A DNA stretch of 64,000 bases, taken from assembly GCA_963811895.1 (NCBI GenBank), contig CAWETE010000010.1, positions 316,356 to 380,355 on the forward strand. The letters are read 5' to 3'. Below the pieces are notes generated by a model. The model did no database searches and was not told the origin of the DNA. It was given only the letters and a program-made list of their open reading frames with translations. Position 1 is the first letter of the stretch, and every line of letters begins with the position of its first letter. Source of the DNA: DASSUW01 sp963811895 (GTDB taxonomy: Bacteria > Actinomycetota > Thermoleophilia > Solirubrobacterales > Solirubrobacteraceae). The position numbers were made by a program, and so were the translations under genes. Shown here piece by piece: positions 29,165 to 38,293 of this stretch.

Positions 29165-32100
29165 CTATTGGGGACCTCCGTACCCTCGACGAGTGAGATC
29201 GGGAGCGGGTGGATGGCGTCGCTGCGAGCGCCTCCCCAGCAGGAGGATGCCCACGACGAAGAGCGCCACCCCGCCCAGGAGCGGCAGGCCGTAGTTGACT
29301 CCGGTGGCCGCCGGCTCGCTCGAATCGAAGTCGCGCAGCTCCGGAACCCTCGCGCCGCGTGCGTCGGCGACCACGTCCAGGTAACGCGAGCCGTACCTCT
29401 GGCTCGGCTCCACGTGCGTGTTCTCGCTGAACTCGTTCCAGCTGATGAGACCGATCGCATCGGGGGACGAGCCGGTCGCCGCGTCGAGCTGGGTGCGCAG
29501 GGTCGCCCCGTCTCTGCGGTCGACGGCGCTGGTGCCGCCCACGAGCCTCGCATCGAAGCCGGGAGCCGCGGGCGCGATCCAGAGGCCGCCGCGCGAATGG
29601 ATCGCCTCGGCCATCTCGGCCAGCTTCTCGGCATAGCCCGGATACGTCGCCGGATCGACCGATCCCCAGTAGTAGGCGTTGCCGTCCACGACGCCGGCGA
29701 CGCGCCGGTAGCCCGCCACGTTCCGCTCTGAGCCCAGCACGAGGAGCTTTCGCCGCGCCTGCTCGGTCACGCTCGCGAGCTGGGCCCGGGTGAACCGGGG
29801 CGTGCCCGACCAGATGACCAACGGCTTGGCGAAGACGTGAAACGCCCGCCGTCGTGCGTAGCGGTGTTCGAAGAGCTCGAGGTCGCGGGCCACGCGCGCG
29901 GCGGGAAGCGGCTCGCGCTGGAAGTCCAGGCCCTGGTAGATCACGAGGAGCTTGAACCGCTCCGCCTCTGCGACCTCGGCCAGCCGCCGGAGGCGGCGGT
30001 TGAGAACCGGCGTGCTCTTCCAGCTCACGATGAAGCCGTCGATGCCCGCCCGCTTGGCCCACTCGACGTGCTTTCGCATCACCTCCCGGTCGTCGCTCGA
30101 GTAACGGCCCAGAAGGGGGTAGTCGGTCTTGGCTCGATCCCACGACCCGGCGTTGAACCAGATGTAGTAGTAGGCGAACAGCCGGTCGGCCGGGCCGGCC
30201 GCCTTCGCCGGCGGGCCGGCGACCGCCACGATCGCGATGGCGACCAGCACCGACGAGACGAGGGTCGCAGCGCGCCGGCGAGCGGCCGGTGCGGGGCGGC
30301 GGATGAACAAGAGCGCCAGCGCCAGCGAGGCGAGAGCCAGCAACACCACGCCGACGTCCAGCCAGCTGATCACCCGCACGTTCACCGCCTGGTCGCGCGA
30401 CAGCGCAACCGGTCTCGACGACGAAATGCCGAGCGCGTCCACGCCCACCCGGTAGTCGCCCCGGGGCAGCGATGTCACGGTCAGATCGGCGCTCGGGCCG
30501 AGTGCCATCCGTCGCTCGCGGCCGTCGGGGTACTGCATGCGGACGGCGGAGCCGATCGGGAAGCCCAGCAGAGCGTCGCGGACGGTCACGCGCACCGCGA
30601 ACAACAGCAACCGGAGCTGATGCCTCGGACCGGCCGCAGGGAAGAAACGCTGCTGGCCGCGGTGCACGACGTTCGCGCCGGCGACGAGCACCTCGTCGGC
30701 CGAGTAGTAGAGCCGCGTCGACGTCCTGCCCTGGCTCTCGGGCACGACCCGATTGCCCTGCAGCCACACCTTGCGGCCGCCCGCCAGCACGTGCCGGCTC
30801 CCGTCACTCCCCTGCACGGTGATCGAAGTGACCGCGCTCGGGTCGACGGCGTTCGCGTCGAGGTCGACGAAGCTGATCCCCACGCGGTGGTAGAGGTTGA
30901 GCGCGGCGATCCTACGGCCGGAGTACCAGCGATCGAACCTCGCACGGACACCCGGCGCGATCTCCGTGTCGAGGGCGCGCAGCGATGCGCCGGCACGCCG
31001 GAACGCCGCCGGGGGCCTCGCCCGGCCGGTACGGTCGGCCTCGAAGCGGTGGCCGTCGATGGTGAAGCGCATGCCGGGCACCGCCGGAACCGTCTGGATG
31101 GCGGGCGGCGTCTGCGCCTCCGCCCGGTCGCTGCTCAGCGTGAGCAGGACGGCGATCGCCAGCACCGCCGGAGCGGGACGGAGAACACCCCAGCCGATCA
31201 GGATCGCGCTCAGGACGAGCGCCGCCCCGTACCCCAGGTAGATCACCCAGCGACGGACGGGGGCCGCGTCCTCGGAGCCGCGCTCGGCGGCGACGATGCT
31301 CGGCGCGCGGGGCGCTTTCGAGAAATCGAACGCGCCGGCGAAGCTGTTGGCACGAGCGTCTCGGCGCGTAAGCGGCTCGAGCTCCCAGTTGGCCTCGATG
31401 AACCGGAGGATCGAGGTGGTGTCGAGCGGGGTGCTGTCGACGTGGCCCCGGCGCGCATAGGGGCTGACCAGCAGCGCCGGCACCCGAAATCCCAGCGTGC
31501 CTCCGGCGATCCTCGGCGGCCGCACGTGGTCGAACCATCCGCCCCAGTCGTCGTAGGTCCACATGAACGCCGAGCTGTCCCAGGCGCTGCTCAGCGACAG
31601 GGCCGTGACCAGCCTCTTCACCAGCGCCTCCCCGGCCCCGATGCGGCCCGGCGGATGCTCGCTCGAGCCCGCGGGCACGATGTACGCGACCTGGGGCAGC
31701 TGTCCGTCGCGCAGGTCCTCGTAGTACTCGTCGAGGTCCACGATGCGGCCGAAGAGCTTCGGATCCCGGACGTAGCGAGCCGAGTTGAGGAGCGGCACTC
31801 GCACCGTCTGCGTGGGCTGGCGCGGGTCGTAGTCCTCGACGTAGAACTTCCAGGAGATCCCGCGGCGGTCGAGCCGGTCGAAGATCGTGGCGCGGTCTCC
31901 GAAGCCTCCGTCCGGGTCGCCCGCCGTCCCGGTCACCCAGAACATGTGGCTGGCCACGCTCCCGTCCGGCGTGGCGGCGAAGAACCGATCGAAGAGGACG
32001 TATTCGTCGGCCACGTTCCAGTAGAAGGGCAGATCGCGGTCGTCGTAGTACCCCATGACCGAGCGGTCCACGGTCTGGCGGTCGACCGAGGCCGCGCGGA

Positions 32101-32410
32101 CGAAGCCGTCCATGCGCCCGCGCGCGTACTGGATCCGGTGGATGCGGCGGTCGTGACCGAGGTCGGGGACGGGCAGCCCACCGAGCCGGAACGGCCGGAC
32201 GCATGGCCGCGAGCGCTTTCCGACGGGCATGCAGGTGCCCCCGGGGATCCCGTCCGCGCCCGGATAGGTGCCGAAGTAGTTGTCGAACGAGTGGTTCTCC
32301 TGCATCAGCACCACGAAGTGCTCGATGGGCGTCGTCGGGCGGCTGTCGGCGGCGGCGGGCGCCGCGCCCGCGAGGCCCAGGATCAGGGCGAGCAGTGCGG
32401 CCCGGGTCAC
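29165..32410 (-). CDS. Phospholipase C/phosphoesterase - GH99-like fusion membrane protein
   Basis: One uninterrupted ORF of about 1081 residues. Signal peptide 1-21. Residues about 28-365 are a phospholipase C/acid-phosphatase-type phosphoesterase (MQENHSFDNYFGTYPG, DLPFYWNVADEYVLFDRFF, YDDWGGWFDHV). Membrane segments follow at about 387-425, then a beta-rich domain (450-675), another hydrophobic pair (684-732), a GH99-like glycosidase domain (742-1015; LFAYYYIWFNAGSW, GIDGFIVSWKS, WNEFSENTHVEPS) and a last membrane segment at about 1040-1058. GTG 32410 overlaps the stop of the PMT-type gene. It probably trims or remodels surface phospho-glycans or lipids (inference). Confidence 0.83.
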   Translation of the reverse strand: MTRAALLALILGLAGAAPAAADSRPTTPIEHFVVLMQENHSFDNYFGTYPGADGIPGGTCMPVGKRSRPCVRPFRLGGLPVPDLGHDRRIHRIQYARGRMDGFVRAASVDRQTVDRSVMGYYDDRDLPFYWNVADEYVLFDRFFAATPDGSVASHMFWVTGTAGDPDGGFGDRATIFDRLDRRGISWKFYVEDYDPRQPTQTVRVPLLNSARYVRDPKLFGRIVDLDEYYEDLRDGQLPQVAYIVPAGSSEHPPGRIGAGEALVKRLVTALSLSSAWDSSAFMWTYDDWGGWFDHVRPPRIAGGTLGFRVPALLVSPYARRGHVDSTPLDTTSILRFIEANWELEPLTRRDARANSFAGAFDFSKAPRAPSIVAAERGSEDAAPVRRWVIYLGYGAALVLSAILIGWGVLRPAPAVLAIAVLLTLSSDRAEAQTPPAIQTVPAVPGMRFTIDGHRFEADRTGRARPPAAFRRAGASLRALDTEIAPGVRARFDRWYSGRRIAALNLYHRVGISFVDLDANAVDPSAVTSITVQGSDGSRHVLAGGRKVWLQGNRVVPESQGRTSTRLYYSADEVLVAGANVVHRGQQRFFPAAGPRHQLRLLLFAVRVTVRDALLGFPIGSAVRMQYPDGRERRMALGPSADLTVTSLPRGDYRVGVDALGISSSRPVALSRDQAVNVRVISWLDVGVVLLALASLALALLFIRRPAPAARRRAATLVSSVLVAIAIVAVAGPPAKAAGPADRLFAYYYIWFNAGSWDRAKTDYPLLGRYSSDDREVMRKHVEWAKRAGIDGFIVSWKSTPVLNRRLRRLAEVAEAERFKLLVIYQGLDFQREPLPAARVARDLELFEHRYARRRAFHVFAKPLVIWSGTPRFTRAQLASVTEQARRKLLVLGSERNVAGYRRVAGVVDGNAYYWGSVDPATYPGYAEKLAEMAEAIHSRGGLWIAPAAPGFDARLVGGTSAVDRRDGATLRTQLDAATGSSPDAIGLISWNEFSENTHVEPSQRYGSRYLDVVADARGARVPELRDFDSSEPAATGVNYGLPLLGGVALFVVGILLLGRRSQRRHPPAPDLTRRGYGGPQ

Positions 32411-33996
32411 GGCCGCACCGCGAAGACGACGATGGCCGGCCGGTCCGAGCTCTCGCCCAGCGCCGTCTTGGCCGGGAGCACCTCGGAGTGGACCACCCGG
32501 CCGTCGTAGCGGTCGACGTATCCCAGCAGCTTCTTCGCGAAGCCGGCGGAGCGGGCGGCGGAGAACGTGTCCCAGATCACGTACTGCAGCTCGCTGTCGC
32601 GAATGGCGCGATCCGGGTTGATGAGGGCCTCGTACGAGGGGTTCCGGTTCAGCGGGTTGGGACTGACCGAGAGCCCGTAAGCCTTGCGGTGGCCGTAGTA
32701 CTGGACGATGTTGGCCATCGACGGACCGATGGTCATGAAGGTCGATCCCTCCGGCGCGTTGGCGTCGATCCACGCCCCGGTCTCGCGACCGCCCGGTAGC
32801 CCGCCCGATCCTGCGAGGAACGTGTCGGGCCTGGCGCCCTGGACCCGCCCCCACGTCGGAATGAGGAGGCTGAGGGCGGCGATTGCGACTCCGAGCGACC
32901 TGAGATGGTGCCCGGCCGGCATCGGCAACCGGCTGAGCGCGCGGGCGGCCAGGACCGCGAGCGCCGGGGCGATGGGAAGCAGGTACTGGAATCCCTTCAC
33001 CGGCCACAGCGAGAAGAAGGCCACCGGCACCGCGATCCACGACACGAGCAGCGTCTCCCTCCACGAAGCCTCCCGACGCAGCAGCCAGAGCCCGATCACG
33101 GCGGCGAGTACCACCAGCGGGCCGATCGCCTCGGGGACCGTCGCGGGGTAGAAGAGCCAGTCGTGGTTGGGGCGCCGGAACAGCTGCCAGGTGAGGTAGC
33201 TCTCCCCGGTACCGGTTCGCCCGGCCAGCATGAGGCTCAGCGGGAACGGCGCTATCACCAGCGATATCACGGCCACCGAGAGGGCCAGGTCGCGCAGCCG
33301 CACGCGCAGCTCCGGGGTCAACGCCAGGAAGGCGTAGATCGCTCCCAGCAGGACGATGCTGGTCTCCTTCGCCAGGAAGGTGAGCCCCATCGCCGCGCCG
33401 GCGCCGTACAGCCACGACGCCCGACCGCTGAGCACGAAGCGGGCCAGCAGGAGGAGCGTGAGCGTGGCGAAGAACGTCATCGGTCCGTCCAGCAGCACCT
33501 GGCGCGTGACCACGACGTGGTAGGGCATCAGCGCCATCAGCAACGCGGCGATCAGCCCGGCCGGGCGGCCGTAGAGGACACGCCCGAGGTCGAAGACCAG
33601 GTAGACCGTCGCCACGCCGATGGCGGCGACCGTGAGCCGCTCGAAGCCCTCGGACAGGTTCAGCTGGAACCCGGCCGACAGCACCGTCTGGACGAGCAGG
33701 GGATGGGCCCGGAAGATGGGGAAGAGCTCACCGAGCTGCGGATGGTCGGCGATCGCCGCCGCCTGGCCCGCATAGACCGCTTCGTCGCTGTTGAACCCTG
33801 TGCTGTTGAGCTGCCACACCCGCAGCACGGCGGCCAGGGCGAGGATGAGAGCCAGGGACGCGCCGGCCGGGACATGGGCCAACGCGCGCCGCTCCGCCCC
33901 GGTCCGGGCCTGGGTCGGCCGGGTCGCCGCTGCGACCCGCTCCGCTCCAGGCTCGACCGTCGATGTCCCGCTGCTAGGCGCCTCGACCCAGCTCAT
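32407..33996 (-). CDS. PMT/ArnT-type membrane glycosyltransferase (GT-C fold)
   Basis: 529 residues with about a dozen membrane segments. The first extracytoplasmic loop carries an acidic motif (STGFNSDEAVYAGQAA), where GT39/GT83 enzymes place their catalytic Asp/Glu. These enzymes move a sugar from a polyprenyl-phosphate donor to a protein or lipid outside the membrane. The C-terminal soluble part follows the last membrane helix. ATG 33996 is preferred over a TTG at 34023. It overlaps the GT2-GtrA-HprK gene, whose GT2 domain could supply the polyprenyl-phosphate sugar donor. Confidence 0.85.
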   Translation of the reverse strand: MSWVEAPSSGTSTVEPGAERVAAATRPTQARTGAERRALAHVPAGASLALILALAAVLRVWQLNSTGFNSDEAVYAGQAAAIADHPQLGELFPIFRAHPLLVQTVLSAGFQLNLSEGFERLTVAAIGVATVYLVFDLGRVLYGRPAGLIAALLMALMPYHVVVTRQVLLDGPMTFFATLTLLLLARFVLSGRASWLYGAGAAMGLTFLAKETSIVLLGAIYAFLALTPELRVRLRDLALSVAVISLVIAPFPLSLMLAGRTGTGESYLTWQLFRRPNHDWLFYPATVPEAIGPLVVLAAVIGLWLLRREASWRETLLVSWIAVPVAFFSLWPVKGFQYLLPIAPALAVLAARALSRLPMPAGHHLRSLGVAIAALSLLIPTWGRVQGARPDTFLAGSGGLPGGRETGAWIDANAPEGSTFMTIGPSMANIVQYYGHRKAYGLSVSPNPLNRNPSYEALINPDRAIRDSELQYVIWDTFSAARSAGFAKKLLGYVDRYDGRVVHSEVLPAKTALGESSDRPAIVVFAVRP

Positions 33997-36238
33997 CCGC
34001 GCCTCTGCCGTTCCGTGCGGCAAGGACGCGAGGAGCCAGTGAGGTCTCGCCCTTGGGGGGCGCCTGCGGCGTCCAGCGGCTCACGACACCGGGCACCCGG
34101 CGCCACCAGTCCATCGTCTCGCTTCGCATCGCCGCCGCGGGGAGGCCGCTGAGCGCGCTCGCGACGATGCCTCGCTCGACGTCCTTCAGATCGGTGCCGT
34201 TGCGCCGGCGGAGCGATCCCTCGATCGCCGCATACGGAGGGAAGCCGTAGGCGTCCTCGCAGTTGCGCATCAGGGTCTCGAGCGCCTCTGACTCGTCCAG
34301 CGAAACGGCTCCCTCGCCACCGCGCTGGATCACCACCATCCCCGTCAAGCGAGCCTCGGGAGCCACCGCGACGCCGGGTACGAGCCGCTCCACGTGGTAC
34401 TTGGGCGGAGGGACGATCATCTGGACGACCGCGTTGATCGTCGCGGCGGGAAGGTGGGTGCGGGCGAGGATGAGCGCGAAGCGCCGCCCCGACCGCGAGT
34501 GCAGCCGGCTCTGGACCACCAGGCCGATGCGTTCCCGCCGGGACAGCAACGGCGTCTTCACCGCCTTCAAGGTGTGCCGGCTGATCGTGAGGGGCTTGGG
34601 GTACGTCAGCACCCGGCCGTCGGGACTCACGAGCGTCAGATCGTCGGAGAGGAACGAGTAGGGATGGCTCTCGAGCATGAGGAGGCTCGTGGTCGTCTTC
34701 CCGGTATCGGTCCTGGCCGTGACCAGGAAGGCGCCCTCACCGTCGGCCAGGCACGCCGCGTGTACGAGCGCATAGCCTCGCTCGGCGAACTTCCAGCGAA
34801 GAATCGGCTCGACCACATTCGTGTAGAGCACGTGCGGGGACCGCCGGAGCAGCGGCGACGCGGTCGCCTCGATGCGATCGCCGAGATCGATCACCACGCC
34901 GAACCCCAGGCGGCCGGGACCCTCGCGGTAGTGCACGGCGGAGTCGCCGTTCGGGCTCACCCTGCCAACCCGCACGCGGATGTCGGCCTCTCCGATCAGC
35001 TCGCCGATGCGGAAGCGCTCCAGTTCGGGCAGGCGGGCGTCCGACTTGACGGTGACGATGCCGTGGATGTCGTAGCTGAACGAGCGCGGCGCGCCCGTGC
35101 CCGGCGGCGCCTTCGCCCAGATCCAGGTATCGGCGAGCGCGAAGCGCACGACCGTGAGGCCCACCAGGGACAGCACGTTCGAGACCACGTAGTGAATACC
35201 GAGCCCGGAGGTCAGCAGCACGAGTAGTGGTCCTCTCACCGCGAGTGCGACGTTATTCATGAGGAAGAAGAGCGCCATGCGGTGGCCCCTGCCTCGCTTG
35301 CCCTCGCGATCGGCGAACACCCAGAGCTCGGTGAAGCTGAAGTTCCACAACGTCGACGCCTGGGTCGCGATCACCGCCGACACGACGTAGAACAGGCCGA
35401 CGACGTCGGTGAGCACGGCCAGCACGACGGTGTTGACGACGAGACCTGAGACGCCGACGATTCCGAAGCGGGCGAACCGCAGGCGCGCGAGCAACGACAG
35501 GTAGCGCATCCCCTCGCGGATCGTCGCCTTGCTGCGACCGGCGTGTCGCTCGCCGAACGCGAACCAAACCTCGGCGCACCGGAGCCCGGGCGTGCGGATC
35601 AACAGATCGAGCAGGATCTTGAACCCGCGTGGCCGCAGAGCGTCGACGTCGATCGCATCGCGGCGCACCAGGAAGAAGCCGCTCATGGGATCGGTGATGT
35701 TTCGGAGGCGCCGCGGAAACAGCAGCCGCGCTGCCCCCGTCGTGAAACGAGAGGCCATTCCGCGCGCCCAGCCGAAACCGGTCGAGCCGTTCTCGCAGTA
35801 GCGGCTTGCGACGACGAGGTCGACGTCGGAGGACTCGACCTGCTCGAGCAGTGACGCGATCAGCTCGGGTGGGTGCTGCAGGTCGGCGTCCATGACACAG
35901 ACCCATGGCGCCCTCGCGGCGCGCAGTCCCTGAACGACCGCTGCCCCGAGGCCGCTGCGGCCGCGTTCGCTCCTCTGTCGCAGGAGCAGGACCTCACGAC
36001 TGCACTGCCAGGCGGTCGCCTCGATCGTCTCTGGCGTGCCGTCGCTGCTTGCGTCCACGAAGATGATCTCCATCGCGACGGTCGGGACCACGGCTTCGAG
36101 GCGCGCAAGCAGGGCGGCGACGTTCCCGGCCTCGTTCTTCGTCGGAACGACGATCGAGAGGAGCGGCCGAACGCGAGACTGGGGCGTCCTCGGGGCACTC
36201 GGTTCAGTGCTGTCAGCCGTGAGAGTCCGCAGTTTCAC
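33974..36238 (-). CDS. Fusion: polyprenyl-phosphate sugar synthase (GT2) - GtrA - HPr-kinase-like ATPase
   Basis: 754 residues. Residues 26-250 are a dolichol-phosphate-mannose-synthase-like GT2 domain (LSIVVPTKNEAGN, VDASSDGTPE, MDADLQHPP at 116-124). Residues 255-375 are a GtrA-like four-helix membrane domain (RFGIVGVSGLVVNTVVL). Residues about 395-700 resemble HPr kinase/PEP-carboxykinase-type P-loop proteins (VHAACLADGEGAFLVTARTDTGKTTT, P-loop near 508-517, then FLSDDLTLVSPDG). GT2 plus GtrA is a known pair; the kinase-like tail is unusual. GTG 36238 has an AAGGAG site 9-10 bases upstream, which settles the start over the ORF's far 5' end. Confidence 0.85.
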   Translation of the reverse strand: MKLRTLTADSTEPSAPRTPQSRVRPLLSIVVPTKNEAGNVAALLARLEAVVPTVAMEIIFVDASSDGTPETIEATAWQCSREVLLLRQRSERGRSGLGAAVVQGLRAARAPWVCVMDADLQHPPELIASLLEQVESSDVDLVVASRYCENGSTGFGWARGMASRFTTGAARLLFPRRLRNITDPMSGFFLVRRDAIDVDALRPRGFKILLDLLIRTPGLRCAEVWFAFGERHAGRSKATIREGMRYLSLLARLRFARFGIVGVSGLVVNTVVLAVLTDVVGLFYVVSAVIATQASTLWNFSFTELWVFADREGKRGRGHRMALFFLMNNVALAVRGPLLVLLTSGLGIHYVVSNVLSLVGLTVVRFALADTWIWAKAPPGTGAPRSFSYDIHGIVTVKSDARLPELERFRIGELIGEADIRVRVGRVSPNGDSAVHYREGPGRLGFGVVIDLGDRIEATASPLLRRSPHVLYTNVVEPILRWKFAERGYALVHAACLADGEGAFLVTARTDTGKTTTSLLMLESHPYSFLSDDLTLVSPDGRVLTYPKPLTISRHTLKAVKTPLLSRRERIGLVVQSRLHSRSGRRFALILARTHLPAATINAVVQMIVPPPKYHVERLVPGVAVAPEARLTGMVVIQRGGEGAVSLDESEALETLMRNCEDAYGFPPYAAIEGSLRRRNGTDLKDVERGIVASALSGLPAAAMRSETMDWWRRVPGVVSRWTPQAPPKGETSLAPRVLAARNGRGADELGRGA

Positions 36239-36365
36239 CGTTCTGGTCTCCTTGAGAAACGCCGCCAGATTCCCTTCTGTTGCGAGCGTAGACTCGCGTC
36301 GGTTCCGGCCGCGTCGGAACAACGGGTGATCCTGCTTCCCCAAAAGGGGCATCTTCCGCGGCTCC

Positions 36366-37307
36366 CTATCCGAATCCGCCTGCGGGCGCCACCAGCGCCT
36401 GCTCGACGCCGGGGCCGCGCATGTGGAAGTACCGCGAGACCGCCTGCGAGCGGTTCTGCACCGCGAGCTTGCGGAGGATGTGCTTCACGTGCGTCTTGAC
36501 CGTGTCCTCGGAGACGACGAGCCGGGTAGCGATGCGAGCGTTCGTCTCTCCCTCGGCGAGCATGACGAGCACCTCTCGCTCGCGGCGCGTCAGCATCTCC
36601 AGACGCTCGCGCTCCGGCACGCCGGCGGCTGGGCTCAGGGGGATCACCGGCATCGCGGCGGCGAGCGCGACCGCAGGCGTGATGAGCTCCTCCACGCTGG
36701 CCTCGGTCGAGCGAACGAGCGCAAGCACCCGGTTCGAGTGCCGGCGGAGGCGCTCCTCGAGCACGCATCGCTCGAGCGCGAAGCCCAGACCTTCGGCGAA
36801 CGCCCACAGTGCTCTGCGCTCGAGCTCGGTCACCGCCGGCCCGTGACGGCCGTGGTCGGCATGCAGCAGCGTGACGGCCTGCGCCTCGCAGATGACCGGC
36901 GCGCCCACGTACGAACGCGTGCCGGGGAGGGGTGCCAGTGCATGCGGATCGCCCACCGCGTCCGCGACGAGCAGCGTCGTCCGCCGGCGCAGCATCTCCG
37001 ACTCGTGCAGCGACGGACGCAGCGGCGCCGGTGTCGCGGCAAGGCACTTCAGAAGCCGACTGCCCTCGTCAGGCGCCCCTCGCACGTGCACGCTCTCGGC
37101 CACGAGTGCACGATCACGAATACCGAACAGGGCCGCCCGCCCGAAGCCCATCTCGTCGCACAGCGCGCGGGTGGCGTGGCTGAACAGCTTCGGTAGCGAC
37201 GTCGCCTGGCGCAGGCTCCTCAGCGCCGGAGCGACTCCCGAGAGCGCACCGGCGGGATCGGAGCCAGGTCCGGGCATCCCGGACGTCGTGCGGATCAGCG
37301 CGCTCAC
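36366..37307 (-). CDS. LuxR-family regulator with GAF domain
   Basis: 313 residues. The N-terminal half is GAF-like (LFSHATRALCDEMGFGRAALFGI to YVGAPVICEAQAVTLLHADH). The C-terminal LuxR/FixJ helix-turn-helix (about 237-297) reads LTRREREVLVMLAEGETNARIATRLVVSEDTVKTHVKHILRKLAV. There is no receiver domain, so the GAF part is the likely sensor; the ligand is unknown. Its start overlaps the stop of the peptidoglycan-binding gene (ATGA). Next in the same direction, 128 bp on, begins the glycan cluster, which it may regulate (inference). Confidence 0.88.
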   Translation of the reverse strand: MSALIRTTSGMPGPGSDPAGALSGVAPALRSLRQATSLPKLFSHATRALCDEMGFGRAALFGIRDRALVAESVHVRGAPDEGSRLLKCLAATPAPLRPSLHESEMLRRRTTLLVADAVGDPHALAPLPGTRSYVGAPVICEAQAVTLLHADHGRHGPAVTELERRALWAFAEGLGFALERCVLEERLRRHSNRVLALVRSTEASVEELITPAVALAAAMPVIPLSPAAGVPERERLEMLTRREREVLVMLAEGETNARIATRLVVSEDTVKTHVKHILRKLAVQNRSQAVSRYFHMRGPGVEQALVAPAGGFG

Positions 37308-38206
37308 GGTGAGCTCGGCGACCGCTGTGGAGAGAGCCGGACCGCCACGCCCGCGTCGCCCGCTCGAGTCACGTCGGGCATCGCCGCGGTGCCGCGCGCC
37401 TCTCCCGTCTCACGCTCGCCGGGTGAGGCGTGCGTCGCGAACAGCGCTCCCGCCGCCGCCCCCATGGCGAACACGGCAAGCAGCGAAGCGCACACCATCC
37501 CGAGCCGGAGGTTGGTCGCAGGCGTCCGGTCTCGTTCGGGTTCGTCGCCGTCGGAGGTTCCTCTGCGACGCCGGCCGCCGAGCAGCCACGCGCCGCCCAG
37601 CAGCACCGCCATCGCCAGAGCGCCCAGTCCCGCGGCAACCTCGGGGGCGAGCCCGTCCGACGGCTGTGGCCGGGCCGGCACGCTCGGCGCGCTGCGGGTG
37701 TCGGGGGTGACGGGGCGATCTGGCGCAACGTCGACCGCCGGCGGACGGTCCGCTGTTCGCTTCCCGGGCGCGGCGCGATGTCGATCGGGTCGACTCGAGC
37801 GCACTGGCTTGCTCTCCCGCCCCTTCGGCCGGAGCAGGAACGTCCTGGTCTCTGGGCCGACCATTCCGTCGGCCCGCAGGCCGTGGGCGGTCTGGAACCG
37901 CTCGACAGCCCTTTGCGTCAACGGACCGAAGAGGCCGTCGATCGGCCCCGGATGGAAGCGGCGCGTGCGCAGGCGGAGCTGCAGCTGCCGCACCGCGGTG
38001 GAGCCGTGCCCGGTTCCGTAGCCGGCCCCGCGGCGGAGCAGACCGGCGGCGACGAGGGCGGTCTGGAAGGACTTGCCCTGCTCGGCACGCGCCGTGTCGC
38101 GAGCGAAGCTCGTGGCGGGTGACCAGAGCAGCAGCACGATCGTCGACAACGCCGCGATCAGAAGCACCCGGGGCAGTGAGGCTGGTTGTGAGGGCCAGTG
38201 AAGCAC
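37304..38206 (-). CDS. Peptidoglycan-binding-domain membrane protein
   Basis: 300 residues: N-terminal signal anchor (VLLIAALSTIVLLLWSPATSFA), one PG_binding_1 domain (about 68-130; STAVRQLQLRLRTRRFHPGPIDGLFGPLTQRAVERFQ), a Pro/Arg-rich linker, and two C-terminal membrane segments (GALAMAVLLGGAWLLGG and VCASLLAVFAMGAAAGALFA). It probably ties the membrane to the cell wall. It is translationally coupled to the GAF-LuxR regulator. Confidence 0.82.
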   Translation of the reverse strand: MLHWPSQPASLPRVLLIAALSTIVLLLWSPATSFARDTARAEQGKSFQTALVAAGLLRRGAGYGTGHGSTAVRQLQLRLRTRRFHPGPIDGLFGPLTQRAVERFQTAHGLRADGMVGPETRTFLLRPKGRESKPVRSSRPDRHRAAPGKRTADRPPAVDVAPDRPVTPDTRSAPSVPARPQPSDGLAPEVAAGLGALAMAVLLGGAWLLGGRRRRGTSDGDEPERDRTPATNLRLGMVCASLLAVFAMGAAAGALFATHASPGERETGEARGTAAMPDVTRAGDAGVAVRLSPQRSPSSP

Positions 38207-38269
38207 TTACCTTTCAAGTACCCCGCCGTGTGTGCCGCGGCCGCTGCAATCACCGCAAGCCGAATCTGG

Positions 38270-38293
38270 TATCGGCCGGCGCGTGGGCCGATA
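38270..38293 (-). terminator. Hairpin directly after the LpxH-like gene
   Basis: TATCGGCC (38270-38277), 8-nt loop, GGCCGATA (38286-38293). It begins immediately beyond the stop codon of the minus-strand phosphoesterase. There is no T-tract, so termination would be of the actinobacterial U-less type or Rho-assisted. Confidence 0.4.
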
